Part shown: positions 17,004 to 25,671 of the stretch, piece after piece | Layout of the letters: each line of letters starts with the position of its first letter | Position numbering within the stretch: position 1 is the stretch's first letter | Source of the DNA: Amycolatopsis sp. NBRC 101858 | GTDB lineage: Bacteria; Actinomycetota; Actinomycetes; Mycobacteriales; Pseudonocardiaceae | Assembly (NCBI RefSeq): GCF_030269325.1 | Contig: NZ_BSTD01000007.1 | Location: forward strand, 620,001 to 684,000 | DNA: 64,000 nucleotides | Direction of reading: 5' to 3' | The notes under the pieces: generated by a model | Told to the model about the DNA's origin: nothing | What the model saw: only the letters and a program-made list of their open reading frames with translations | Database searches by the model: none | Program-made: the position numbers and the translations under genes

Positions 17004-17111
17004 TCCGGCGCGTGACCAACTGCTGACGAAGATCAAGTTTCCCGTGGAGCCACGGCGTCGTCGCGGGCTCGGCGCGACGGCACCCGCTGCCTTCTCCCCT
17101 AGCCTGTTGAC

Positions 17112-17642
17112 ATGGTGTCGAAGGCGTGGGCCGTCCAGGTCGTGGAGCGCCATCTGGCCGGGTGGCCGGCTGCGGGCGGGCCGAAGATGGTGGTCACGCA
17201 CGTCGACCCACACCGGCTTGGCTGGGTGGTCAGCAGCCAAAGCGAGCGTTACGTGCGCACCCGGGCATTCCTCGACATGGTGGTGGGCCACGGGCCCTTC
17301 CTGGTCGATGGGGTGGACGGCAGCCTGCACATGGTGCACGCGACCATCGATCTCGAGGACGGCGAGTGGATCGAGGACTACCTCGAGCAGGTTCGCGGGC
17401 TCGATCGCGATGACCCGCTGCGGTCTCGGGTCGCCGAACTGCTCGATTCCGGTCATCGCCTCGACGCGCTCCGGCTGGTGCGGGCGGCCGCGCCCGATCT
17501 CGGAGCGCAAGGGGCCAAGGAGTACGTCGAGGCCGTAGCAGCCGGAGCGCCGGTTCCCGAGGGCGTACGCGCTCGCTTACCGCGACCGCCGGTCGGGCGC
17601 CGAGTGTGGCGGCGTCTGTCGGACTCGAACCCGGAGCCATGA
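17112..17642 (+). CDS. Imm35/YrhB-like protein with a ribosomal L7/L12-like C-terminal segment
   Basis: A 176-residue cytosolic protein. The first 100 residues carry the pattern of the Imm35/YrhB family: GWVVSSQSERYVRTR, then VGHGPFLVDGVDGSLH and a closing DYLEQVRG. Imm35 proteins are predicted immunity proteins of polymorphic toxin systems. Residues 115-145 (LDALRLVRAAAPDLGAQGAKEYVE in two parts: LDALRLVRAAAPDLG, AQGAKEYVE) match the helix-loop-helix of the L7/L12 C-terminal domain often found in actinobacterial conflict proteins. No toxin gene is recognisable next to it, so it may be an orphan immunity gene. Confidence 0.65.
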   Translation: MVSKAWAVQVVERHLAGWPAAGGPKMVVTHVDPHRLGWVVSSQSERYVRTRAFLDMVVGHGPFLVDGVDGSLHMVHATIDLEDGEWIEDYLEQVRGLDRDDPLRSRVAELLDSGHRLDALRLVRAAAPDLGAQGAKEYVEAVAAGAPVPEGVRARLPRPPVGRRVWRRLSDSNPEP

Positions 17643-17723
17643 CTGCCCGGTCTGCGACAGGAGAGCGCGTTCGGGGTGGACCGGCGCTGGGCCTTCACGC
17701 GCCGCCGCCGTGGTCGACCGTCT

Positions 17724-18161
17724 TCAGTGCCAGCCGAGCTCGGCCAGGCGGCTCTCGGTTTGGCCCGGGGGCCAGACCGTCACCTTGTCCAGCCGGCCCG
17801 ACGCCGTGCGGAATCCGAAAGCTCGGCCGAACGGGGCGCGCACCCACCACAGGCCGGTCACCTCGGCGCGGGCGATGCGGATCGGTTCGGCGCCGCGGAC
17901 GCGCAGCTCGGCCTGGCCGCGGCTGACCAGCAGGCTGGCGTACGGCGACTTCACGTTGAGGAGGTTCACCTTGGCTCCGCACCGCAGGACGAGGTCGTAG
18001 TCCTCGTCCTGCAGCGCAGCGAACTGGCTTGCGTGGGCCGGGTCCGGCGGCGGGACCCGGCCGATGCGGGCGAACTTCTCGCGCCACCGGAACCTGATGA
18101 ACACCATCACGACGCCGAGAGCCCCGAACACCATCAGGGCGATCCCCTCGCCAGGTCTCAT
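17724..18161 (-). CDS. Membrane-anchored protein of unknown function
   Basis: A 145-residue protein beginning MRPGEGIALMVFGALGVVMV, which forms one N-terminal membrane helix, followed by a basic RFRWREKFAR stretch and a predicted beta-rich cytosolic domain (DYDLVLRCGAKVNLLNVK, then LRVRGAEPIRIARAEVTGLWWVR in part). The later region looks like a PH-like or DUF-type domain but I cannot name a family. GGGGGAGGGA precedes the ATG at 18161. It is convergent with the Imm35-like gene. Confidence 0.65.
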   Translation of the reverse strand: MRPGEGIALMVFGALGVVMVFIRFRWREKFARIGRVPPPDPAHASQFAALQDEDYDLVLRCGAKVNLLNVKSPYASLLVSRGQAELRVRGAEPIRIARAEVTGLWWVRAPFGRAFGFRTASGRLDKVTVWPPGQTESRLAELGWH

Positions 18162-18333
18162 CGACGTCCCTCCCCCATCACCGGCGAAGTATCCCACTCG
18201 AACGGGCCCGGCGGCCGGGGTTCCGGCGACTTTGCGTCGAGAACGGCGAGGTCGTGCCGCCGCAACCGGTCGCCGTGCATGGCATCGGAACGGACCGAGC
18301 GGCGCATCGAAGCCGCTCATTTACAGTGCCGTC

Positions 18334-18599
18334 ATGACTTCATCGAACGACTCCGGCAGCCCGTCCCGGGTGAGCAAGTCTCCGAGCCGGGGGTCGCAGC
18401 CGCGAGAACGCCATTTTGGCGATCGCGCTGGAGCTGATCGGTGAGGTCGGTTTCGATCGCCTGAGTGTCGACGCGATCGCGGCCAGGGCTCGGGCTTCGA
18501 AGGAGACCATCTACAGCCGCCGGCGGTCCAAGGACGAGATCGTCGCCGAGGCCCTGCGGCGCCAGAACAACGGCGACGCGGCGGGACCGAATCTGCCAC
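18334..18599 (+). pseudogene. TetR regulator, frameshifted and truncated
   Basis: The ATG at 18334 follows a TACAGT -10-like box, as in a leaderless gene, and reads SPSRVSKSPSRGSQPR. The frame must then shift near 18405-18412 to continue as ENAILAIALELIGEVGF and RLSVDAIAARARASKETIYSRRRSKDEI, an unmistakable TetR HTH, ending in EALRRQNNGDAAGPN. The whole C-terminal domain is missing: the match stops at about 18598, exactly where the opposite-strand NACHT gene ends. It looks like a gene cut by insertion of the island segment to its right. Confidence 0.75.
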
Positions 18600-18895
18600 T
18601 CAGTGGCGAACGAAGGCTTCGGCCTCCTCCTTTTTCCACACGTCGAACCAGGCGAGCCAGTCCGGACTGCAGTTCAGCGTCGCGGCGAACCGGATGACGC
18701 AGGCTCCCAGCTCGTCACGACTCAGCGTCAGCTGCCCGGCCTTGTCCACTCGGGTGAGAGGGATCATGAGATCGCTGAACCCGGGTAAGCGAGAGCCGAT
18801 CATGTGCCACGTGCCTGACCGGCTCTCACCGAGCCACGGGGCACGTTCGTAGGCGGCGAGCATCGTCGCCAGGAAGAGCAGGTAGAACCCGGTCG
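18600..18895 (-). pseudogene. Out-of-frame C-terminal end of the NACHT gene
   Basis: In the frame one step back from the NACHT gene, the sequence continues as protein: STGFYLLFLATMLAAYERAP, then WLGESRSGTWHMIGSRLPGF, and ends AEAFVRH before a stop at 18600. By contrast the original frame turns into low-complexity RRRPGSTCSSWRRCSPP near 18895. One lost base (or two gained) near the CTTCCCCGTCGTCG stretch explains this. The intact protein would be about 1060 residues. Confidence 0.65.
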
Positions 18896-21772
18896 ACGAC
18901 GGGGAAGGTCCCGTCCGATCGGGAACTGGCGGCGCACGGCTGCCGGCTCGAACGGCGCCCGCTGCTCAAGCGCTGCGGGAGTCGTCTCGTCCGACACCTC
19001 GTCCGAGGCGAGCAGCTCGGCCAGCGCCGACTTGTCGTCGAACATGGGGCGCATCTCGGCCGACAGCGGGGTGATCTCGGATTCGGGCTCGCCGTGCCCG
19101 AACGATCCGGAGAGCGCGGATGCCTCGGACAGCCTGCCGATGTCGGCAAGCTCCATCAACACGAGCCAGCGGAGCGGGAGCACGTAGGCTGGCGACTCGG
19201 CGATCCGCGCGAGCATGTCATGGAGATCCGGATCGAGCTCACCGGCAGAGAAGAATCGCCGGAGCAGGTCCACCAGCGGACCTGGTGTCTCATCGGGCGT
19301 GCCGTGCAGCTGCACCGACAACAGCCCACGAGCTCCCATGGCTTCGACGTACCGCTCCATCGGCAACAGGTCACGACGGCACAGCTCAACGACCACGCCC
19401 GGATGGGAAGAGGCGATCCTCGGTGCGAGGCCGACCACGGTCCCGGCCAGCGCGTCCGGCTGGGACTCCAGGCGGCGAGCCAGTTCGGCGGGCACCGCTC
19501 CGTCGGCGACCACCTGGAACAACTCGTCGACGATGGCGGCGCCGCACTCGGCGTTCACGGCGACGTTCCCGGTCAGGATCGCCCGGCAACTCCGCCGAGC
19601 TGTCGGGAAGGTGTCCGGCGGACAGGAGAGCAGCAGCGCCAGCAGCTGGGTGTCCCTGGTTCTGGTGTAGAGCAGAATCGCGGCCGTGTAGAGCCGATCG
19701 AGCACTCTCGGGCTCGAGCGCATGAACCGCAGCGAACGCAGAGCGAACTCGACCTGGACGCGACGGTCGGCATCCGGCCGGTCGAGCACGAGCATCTCCA
19801 GACAGTCGTCGATGCCGTCGGCGCGTCGTGCGTCGAACTGCTGGATCGCAATCTGGGGCACCACTTCGCTGGTGTTGAACTGGATCAGCGGCCGGATCAT
19901 GCCGATGATGTCGCGTGCACTGTTGCAGTGGCGGACGATGAAACACGCGGCGAAGTACTCGAGGAAAGTGCGGTGGGTGAATCCAAAGAGCCGTTCCCCG
20001 CGTTCGGAGGTTCCGGTCTGTGCCAGCAGCCAAGCCCGCCCGGCGCAGAAGTCCAGGAAGTCTTGAGCCTGTAGGGAAGCGGACTCGGCGTCGTCGACGA
20101 CGTTGCGCTCGAAGTAGTCCTTGATGTTCTGTTTCAGCCTTCCTTCGGGAAGTCCGCTCTGCACGCTTCCCTGGTTGAAGAAGTTGTACGCGAGCTCTTG
20201 GATCAAGTACCGCGTCTTGGTGTTCGACTTGAACGAAATAGGTACGCGGCGCATCCGGTCCCATCGTTCGAAGAGCAGCTCGGCGCATTCTTCATACACC
20301 TGCGGCCGGTTTTCCGGGATGAATCCGTCGTACTCGTAGATCATGCACAGCAGCGACAACATCAGCGGGTTGGTCCGCAGGTCCTCGACGTGCACGCTGT
20401 CCTCGAGGAAGTTCCGCACCCGGTCGCCGGGCTCGAAGTGCCTCGGCTGAGCGACGATCCGAAACCAGCGCTGAACGTACAGTTCCAACTGCTCGTCCGT
20501 GAAGTCGGGGAGGTAGTAGACCGGGAAGAGCGCCGGGTCGAGACGGGCGCGGAGGTAGCCCTCCTCGCGGGAAGTCACCACTACCGTGACGAGCGGATAG
20601 CGTCGGCAGAACTCCTCGATCCCGGCGACCGTCGAACGCCGCATGTCGATGTCGGCGATCTCGTCGAGGCCGTCGAAAACGATCACGCCGAGTCCCAGGA
20701 AAAGGATGTCCCGGATGGTGTCGGCACCGAACTCGGCCTGCGCCACGACGCGCAGGGTGTCGGCCAAGATGGTGAGGTACGAGGTGGTCGGCGCCTGATG
20801 GTCCTTGAGTTCGACGACCATCGGCGCGATCGGCGTCTCGTCATCCTGGCGCGAGGCGACACGATGGAGCAGGTTGCGGATGAAGGTGCTCTTGCCGGCC
20901 CCGGGGTGGCCGACGACGACGAAACGCCGGTCTGCCATCTCGGACTCCGCCAGCGGCGCCAGGTCCTTCGCAGCTGCGGCCGCGAAGTCCTCGACGGCCT
21001 CTGCCGGGCCGCCGGTATCCGATCGTTCGTCTGCGCCGGGGCGCGCTCGACGGGACTTGACCATTCGGAAGTGGGGTCGCGGATTCAGCAAGCGGGCGAC
21101 GTAGATCTGCTCGATGGGGACTCGGTGGTCATCACGCGAGTGCGGCATCACCATCATGGCGTATCGCGTTCGCATCGCCTGGCGGATCACGCGAACGGCG
21201 GCATGGGCAGCGGAAGCCCGTTGCCGCTGGCCCGAAAGAGCCCATCGCTCGGATACCGCGGACGCCAGTGAGGACTCGGCGGGCGGGCTCCCGCCGAGGT
21301 TGCGAAGGCTTGTCGCGTAGAGGAAATCATCGAAGGTGAAGACATTCTCTTCACGCAGTTCCTCGAGCTGCAGGCGCACGCAAGCGCACAGCTCAGACCA
21401 GAGCGAATCGGCGATCCGTTTTCCCTGCGCATCGGGAAGATCGAGCTTGTCCACGAGCTCCCGGACGAAGCTCTCCCCCAGCCGGGTGCACTCTTCCGCC
21501 GTGTCCGGGCCTTCTCCGGTCATCTCCAGATAGGCAAATATCTCCAGCAGGCCGGTGCACAGACGTCCTTGCAGGTACGTGGAGATCGCGGCCTGCTGGG
21601 CGCGCACGAGCTTGACATCTCGCCAGCTCACCGACTGCCTGACCGGCGCCGGAGCGGGACGGAGCCCCTTCGCCGCAGCTTTCCACGCGGGTGCCGACGC
21701 TCGGACCGCCATGCCGCCGACGGCTTTGGCTGCGGATTGCGCGATGAGAGTTGCCAGCACCGCCGAAGACAT
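18800..21772 (-). CDS. NACHT-domain STAND ATPase (C-terminus altered by a frameshift)
   Basis: A 990-residue open frame. Residues 1-270 form a helical region without a recognised effector fold. The NACHT NTPase follows: Walker A GHPGAGKST (288-296), Walker B VIVFDGLDEIAD (Asp367) with the small Gly/Leu-Asp-Glu signature of NACHT, and a sensor TSREEGY. FTHRTFLEYFAA is the conserved winged-helix segment before a helical-repeat sensor region (650-950). Bacterial NACHT proteins include anti-phage factors; defence activity here is inferred. The ATG at 21772 follows a TAGTAT -10 box by eight bases, so the mRNA is probably leaderless. The last 36 residues are out of frame relative to the ancestral end at 18600-18895. 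Confidence 0.85.
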   Translation of the reverse strand: MSSAVLATLIAQSAAKAVGGMAVRASAPAWKAAAKGLRPAPAPVRQSVSWRDVKLVRAQQAAISTYLQGRLCTGLLEIFAYLEMTGEGPDTAEECTRLGESFVRELVDKLDLPDAQGKRIADSLWSELCACVRLQLEELREENVFTFDDFLYATSLRNLGGSPPAESSLASAVSERWALSGQRQRASAAHAAVRVIRQAMRTRYAMMVMPHSRDDHRVPIEQIYVARLLNPRPHFRMVKSRRARPGADERSDTGGPAEAVEDFAAAAAKDLAPLAESEMADRRFVVVGHPGAGKSTFIRNLLHRVASRQDDETPIAPMVVELKDHQAPTTSYLTILADTLRVVAQAEFGADTIRDILFLGLGVIVFDGLDEIADIDMRRSTVAGIEEFCRRYPLVTVVVTSREEGYLRARLDPALFPVYYLPDFTDEQLELYVQRWFRIVAQPRHFEPGDRVRNFLEDSVHVEDLRTNPLMLSLLCMIYEYDGFIPENRPQVYEECAELLFERWDRMRRVPISFKSNTKTRYLIQELAYNFFNQGSVQSGLPEGRLKQNIKDYFERNVVDDAESASLQAQDFLDFCAGRAWLLAQTGTSERGERLFGFTHRTFLEYFAACFIVRHCNSARDIIGMIRPLIQFNTSEVVPQIAIQQFDARRADGIDDCLEMLVLDRPDADRRVQVEFALRSLRFMRSSPRVLDRLYTAAILLYTRTRDTQLLALLLSCPPDTFPTARRSCRAILTGNVAVNAECGAAIVDELFQVVADGAVPAELARRLESQPDALAGTVVGLAPRIASSHPGVVVELCRRDLLPMERYVEAMGARGLLSVQLHGTPDETPGPLVDLLRRFFSAGELDPDLHDMLARIAESPAYVLPLRWLVLMELADIGRLSEASALSGSFGHGEPESEITPLSAEMRPMFDDKSALAELLASDEVSDETTPAALEQRAPFEPAAVRRQFPIGRDLPRRRPGSTCSSWRRCSPPTNVPRGSVRAGQARGT

Positions 21773-22170
21773 GTCCGCGATACTACCGGCTGGACAAGCC
21801 GGACACCGGGGATCGCACAGCGCTGTCCAGATCGACGACGCGTTGCTTCTTCACCGGCGGTACGAAACCTCCGACCCGGCAAGAATGAGAAGCGTCATAT
21901 TGTGAACGATACTGCATCGAATGCGGCTGAATCCTGGTTTGACTGCCGAGTGGCGTGATAGCAGTCGTCGCCTCGGTAGCGGTATGGATGGATCTGAGGT
22001 AGCCGGGATCAATCGGATCCGACGGTGAAGCCATCATCGCGAACGGGACCTGAGTGACAGTCTCGATAGAATCGGCCGCACGGACCGCTTGACCGGCGAC
22101 CCGCGACCTCGGTATCGCTTCGGCCACCGCAGTACTGGCCGGTTTGCCACAGAAGGGCGACGACCAACTC
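21773..22170. other. Divergent intergenic region between the NACHT and SEFIR genes
   Basis: About 400 bases with visibly lower GC than the surroundings. Open frames exist on both strands but none looks like a real protein. It must contain the promoters of both divergent genes; the TAGTAT box for the NACHT gene is seen at its left end. No repeat or attachment site is evident. Confidence 0.4.
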
Positions 22171-23442
22171 ATGCCCATTGGACCTGGTCTACCGGCCAAC
22201 GGCGCCCAGACCGGCGACGACAGGGGCCCCGCACAGGCACCGAAGGCGTTCATCTCCTACGCCCACGACTCGGAGGACCACAAAGACGCGGTGCTCACGC
22301 TGGCAGAACTACTCACCAGGAAGGGTATCGATGTCATCCTCGACCAGTGGGCCGACCCCGTCCGCAAGGACTGGGGCTCCTGGGCGCTCGGGCACATCAT
22401 GAACAGCGACTTCGTGATCATCGTCGCGTCGCTCGACTACCAGCGGGTCGGCGATGGCCTGATCGCCACGACGAACAACCCGGGCGCGCAGTCCGAGGTC
22501 GTGGTGATCCGCGACCAGCTTCACCACGACCGCCCTGCCTGGACTCGCAAGCTGCTGCCTGTGGTGCTCCCCGGCCACAACATCGGCGAGATCCCCCTCT
22601 TCTTGCAGCCCTTCAGCGCCGACCACTACGTCATCAGCGAGTTGACCGACGTAGGCATCGACGATCTGCTGCGGACGCTTACCAGACAACCCCGCCGAGT
22701 CCGGCCGCCACTCGGCGCCGTGCCGAACCTTCCGCCGCTGCCATCCACGCTGCCGCCCTCGGCGTTCGCTCGGGCCGCCGAGCCGCCTGTGCCATCACCA
22801 CACTGGTCGGTGTTGCCGCAGCCGATCGCCGTGACCTGGCGTGCGACCCTGCTCGGCGATCGTTGGGGCGCGCAGCGTGCCGCGATGGTGGAACTCCACA
22901 TCGTGCCCGATGGTGGCGACCCGTTGCCGGCCGGCCGGCTCCGCCGAGTCGCCACCACACTGGCTTCGCTGGGCCGCGGCCACGGCCTGTTCGCCGACAC
23001 CGACGGGGTGACTCCTCGATCGGACCAGACCGCAGTCGTTGCAACCACAGATGGCCTAGCGGGTTCTGGCGTAGCGGTACTCCGCAGCGGCCAATGCAGC
23101 GCATGGCTACCGTTGCCGAAAGCCAAGATCGGCTACGTCCTGGACGCGAACGACGCCGCAGGCCGCGTTACCGGATTGCTGGCCCTCCTCGCCGAATTGG
23201 ACATACCCCACCCGCCGTACGTAGTGCCGACGATCGGTATCGAGCCGGCCACATTGGTCTGGGAAGGCTCCATTGGTGACACAAACCGCACCAGCGTGCA
23301 GACGTCGCCACACCAGCGGGATCGGATCCGGCTCCCGGCGGACGAACGGCTGCGCTGGGACGAGGTCGTCGGGCACCCCGACGTGGTCGCCGAGGAGCTG
23401 ACGATCCGATTGCTCGAGGTCTTCCGCAACGGAAACCGCTGA
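22171..23442 (+). CDS. SEFIR-domain protein with an unrecognised C-terminal domain
   Basis: A 423-residue protein. Residues 25-180 form a SEFIR domain (TIR relative): KAFISYAHDSEDHKD, GIDVILDQWADP, SWALGHIMNSDFVIIVAS in order, then LPVVLPG and FLQPFSADHYVI. SEFIR and TIR domains act in bacterial immunity as signalling or NAD-consuming effectors. After a proline-rich linker (about 185-215) comes a beta-rich domain of about 210 residues (TWRATLLGDRWGAQRAAMVEL, in part, to LTIRLLEVF) that I cannot name. The ATG at 22171 is preferred; a TTG at 22144 is possible. The next gene encodes a second SEFIR protein, so the two probably form one module. Confidence 0.85.
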   Translation: MPIGPGLPANGAQTGDDRGPAQAPKAFISYAHDSEDHKDAVLTLAELLTRKGIDVILDQWADPVRKDWGSWALGHIMNSDFVIIVASLDYQRVGDGLIATTNNPGAQSEVVVIRDQLHHDRPAWTRKLLPVVLPGHNIGEIPLFLQPFSADHYVISELTDVGIDDLLRTLTRQPRRVRPPLGAVPNLPPLPSTLPPSAFARAAEPPVPSPHWSVLPQPIAVTWRATLLGDRWGAQRAAMVELHIVPDGGDPLPAGRLRRVATTLASLGRGHGLFADTDGVTPRSDQTAVVATTDGLAGSGVAVLRSGQCSAWLPLPKAKIGYVLDANDAAGRVTGLLALLAELDIPHPPYVVPTIGIEPATLVWEGSIGDTNRTSVQTSPHQRDRIRLPADERLRWDEVVGHPDVVAEELTIRLLEVFRNGNR

Positions 23443-23548
23443 ACCGGACAGGTGCACACTGCGGCTCGGCGGGATCGTGCCAGGGGCTTTGGGCAGCTGC
23501 AGTCCGCGGCGGAAGTCCGGGGTCCCGCCCGACCCCATGCGGCGGCAC

Positions 23549-23563
23549 TAGAATCGGTCGACG
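23549..23563 (+). promoter_or_regulatory. -10 box of a leaderless promoter for the SEFIR-STAND gene
   Basis: TAGAAT at 23549-23554 ends eight bases before the GTG at 23563, the spacing of leaderless actinobacterial transcripts. It also argues for this start over the upstream in-frame GTG at 23452. Confidence 0.5.
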
Positions 23564-25671
23564 TGCCGCCCACGCGATGTCCCCGGGTGTTCGTCTCGTA
23601 CGCCGGTGACTCTGGCGGACACACCGACACTTTCGTTCGGTTCGCTGAACAACTGCGCGGCGAACTGGGCATCGACGTGCGCCTGGATCTTTGGGAGCGC
23701 GATCAGCGGCGGGACTGGCTCGAATGGGCGGTGGACCAGATCGAGCACGGCGACTTCGTGCTCGCGATCGGCTCGCCCGAGTACAAGCGGTTGGCCACAT
23801 CGGAGGACGGTCCGCACGACCACGCCCGGTTCCAACTCGCGATGCTGCGCGAGCACCTGGCCGCGGACCGGGCTCAGTGGCTGGCCAAGATCCTTCCGGT
23901 CGTACTACCCGGCTGCTCCGCTGACGACCTGCCGGCCTTCCTCCAGCCCTATTCCGCGACCCGATACGCAGTCCCTGAGCAACTCGACGAGTTGCTGCGG
24001 GTGCTGACCGGGCAGCCCCGCCGCATCCAGCCGGAACTGGGACCACTCGCCGATCCGGCGATCACGGAACGAGACGGGCTGTTCCGCTCGGCGGTGCTGA
24101 GCGCGGACCTGAGCCGAGTACTGGTCGAGGCCGCGGAGGGCCTCGCGGGCGCGGTCGCCGACTTGTGGCGAGGTGAGTCCAGGCGGCTCGGCCTGGACGA
24201 CCCGCGCCCGCTCGCCGCCCGATGGCGCGCTGATGACGGCGAATTCGATCGGCTCGGACCGTTCTTCCGCCGGGACGTGCCGTCCCGGCGGCTGCTCGTG
24301 CTCGACCGCCCAGGATCCGGCAAGAGCGTATCGGCGATCCGGCTCGTGTCCGATCTGCTGGGCGGGCGGACCAGGGGCGACCCGGTGCCGGTGCTGGTCC
24401 CGGTCACCGACTGGCACCCAGGCGAGCTGCACGCGTTCGACTGGCTCGCTCGCCGACGGGCCCGCGACCACCGGCTGGGCCGGACCGTGCGTTGGGTCGA
24501 CGGGACGCGCATCACGCTGGCGTCCGCGCTGCTGGAGGTGGGCCTGGTGCTGCCCGTCCTCGACGGCCTGGAGACGATCGCGGAGGACCTGAGGGCCGAG
24601 GCGATCGCGGCGCTCAACCGTCTCGGGTCGTCGATTCCGCTGATCGTCACGTGCGGCTTGGCCAAGTACCGCGAACTGGACACAGCGGGTATCGGGCTGG
24701 CGCGCGCCACCCATGCCGAACTGCTGCCGCTCGACCGCGAGGATGTCGAAGAGTACCTGGCCGAGACCGTGCCCCATGGCTCGTCCCGCTTGGCCCCGCT
24801 GTTCGCCCGGCTGCGTGCGGAGCCCGCACCGACACCGCTCGTGGTGTGGCTGATCCGCGTGATCCACCAGGAACTCGGCCGCGATCCCGGTGACCTGTGG
24901 GACCGGATGCGCTTCCCGGACTTGGACTCGATCGAGGCTCACTTGATGCAGCACCTCGTCCGCGGGGTCTATCCGGACTACCCCGGTCGCCGCCCCCACG
25001 TGGCCTTCGCCCGAGTGCACCACAGCACCGTGCAGCGCTGGCTGGAGCACCTCGCCCACACCCTCGCGTCGACCGGGGCAGCGGACATCGCATGGTGGCA
25101 GCTCGATCGTTCCCTCCCGTGGGTCGCTCCCACCTGTCGGGTCGTGGCGGGCGCCGTGCTGGGCTTCGGGCTGCTCAGCGCAGTCGGCGTCGTGCCCGGG
25201 TTGGCGGCCGCCGCTGCGGTCGGGCTGGTCGCCGGCAACTCGTGGTACCTGGCCTACTTCAACGTGGCCGACATCGAAACCCCGCACGCGTTCGACAGCT
25301 CAGCGCACAAGGTGCGCGCCGAATTGCGCGACTTCGTGAAAATGCTGGGGAGCACGCTCTTGCTCGTGGTCGGCGTACTCGCGCTGCTGATCGCCGGCCG
25401 GAGCATCGCGACCGGACTCGTGCTCAACCTCCGCGCGGCACTGACGCTGACGACGCTCGTACTCGGCGGCGGGTTTCTGGTCTGGTGGTCCGGACGCAGG
25501 CTGTGGCACCGGCAACGCCACGGCCGCAGCGACGGCATGGTGGTGCTCGCTGATCTCAAGCGTCCGACGAGCCCCGGCGGAACCTTCCACGCGGACCGGA
25601 AGGTGGTCCTGGCCGGGACCGGAACCATGCTCGCGATCGCGGCGGTGTTCGCCGTGCTGGGCTTCGCCTAA
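23563..25671 (+). CDS. SEFIR-STAND/NACHT ATPase with C-terminal membrane helices
   Basis: A 702-residue protein. Residues 8-150 are a SEFIR domain (RVFVSYAGDSGG, DVRLDLWERD, DFVLAIGSPEYKRL, ILPVVLPG) closely similar to that of the preceding gene. The NTPase has Walker A DRPGSGKS (248-255) and Walker B LPVLDGLETIAE (Asp334), NACHT-like. Five membrane helices follow: about 525-545, 546-562, 595-612, 622-643 and 681-700. A SEFIR effector coupled to a membrane-bound NTPase suggests signalling on membrane or phage cues, an inference. The stop at 25669 comes early: the frame continues with family-like sequence (see the next feature), so the protein lacks its usual C-terminus. Confidence 0.85.
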   Translation: MPPTRCPRVFVSYAGDSGGHTDTFVRFAEQLRGELGIDVRLDLWERDQRRDWLEWAVDQIEHGDFVLAIGSPEYKRLATSEDGPHDHARFQLAMLREHLAADRAQWLAKILPVVLPGCSADDLPAFLQPYSATRYAVPEQLDELLRVLTGQPRRIQPELGPLADPAITERDGLFRSAVLSADLSRVLVEAAEGLAGAVADLWRGESRRLGLDDPRPLAARWRADDGEFDRLGPFFRRDVPSRRLLVLDRPGSGKSVSAIRLVSDLLGGRTRGDPVPVLVPVTDWHPGELHAFDWLARRRARDHRLGRTVRWVDGTRITLASALLEVGLVLPVLDGLETIAEDLRAEAIAALNRLGSSIPLIVTCGLAKYRELDTAGIGLARATHAELLPLDREDVEEYLAETVPHGSSRLAPLFARLRAEPAPTPLVVWLIRVIHQELGRDPGDLWDRMRFPDLDSIEAHLMQHLVRGVYPDYPGRRPHVAFARVHHSTVQRWLEHLAHTLASTGAADIAWWQLDRSLPWVAPTCRVVAGAVLGFGLLSAVGVVPGLAAAAAVGLVAGNSWYLAYFNVADIETPHAFDSSAHKVRAELRDFVKMLGSTLLLVVGVLALLIAGRSIATGLVLNLRAALTLTTLVLGGGFLVWWSGRRLWHRQRHGRSDGMVVLADLKRPTSPGGTFHADRKVVLAGTGTMLAIAAVFAVLGFA

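Noticed and set aside
17615..17650. GGACTCGAACCC, resembling the reverse of a tRNA T-arm, near the end of the Imm35-like gene
   Set aside because: The T-stem does not pair properly, no acceptor or anticodon arms can be drawn, and the bases are part of a coding frame. It could be a worn attachment-site remnant, but nothing supports this.
18880..18910. Programmed -1 frameshift in the NACHT gene
   Set aside because: The CTTCCCCG stretch is not a proper slippery heptamer in the reading frame and no downstream stem is evident; a plain mutation or sequencing error is simpler.
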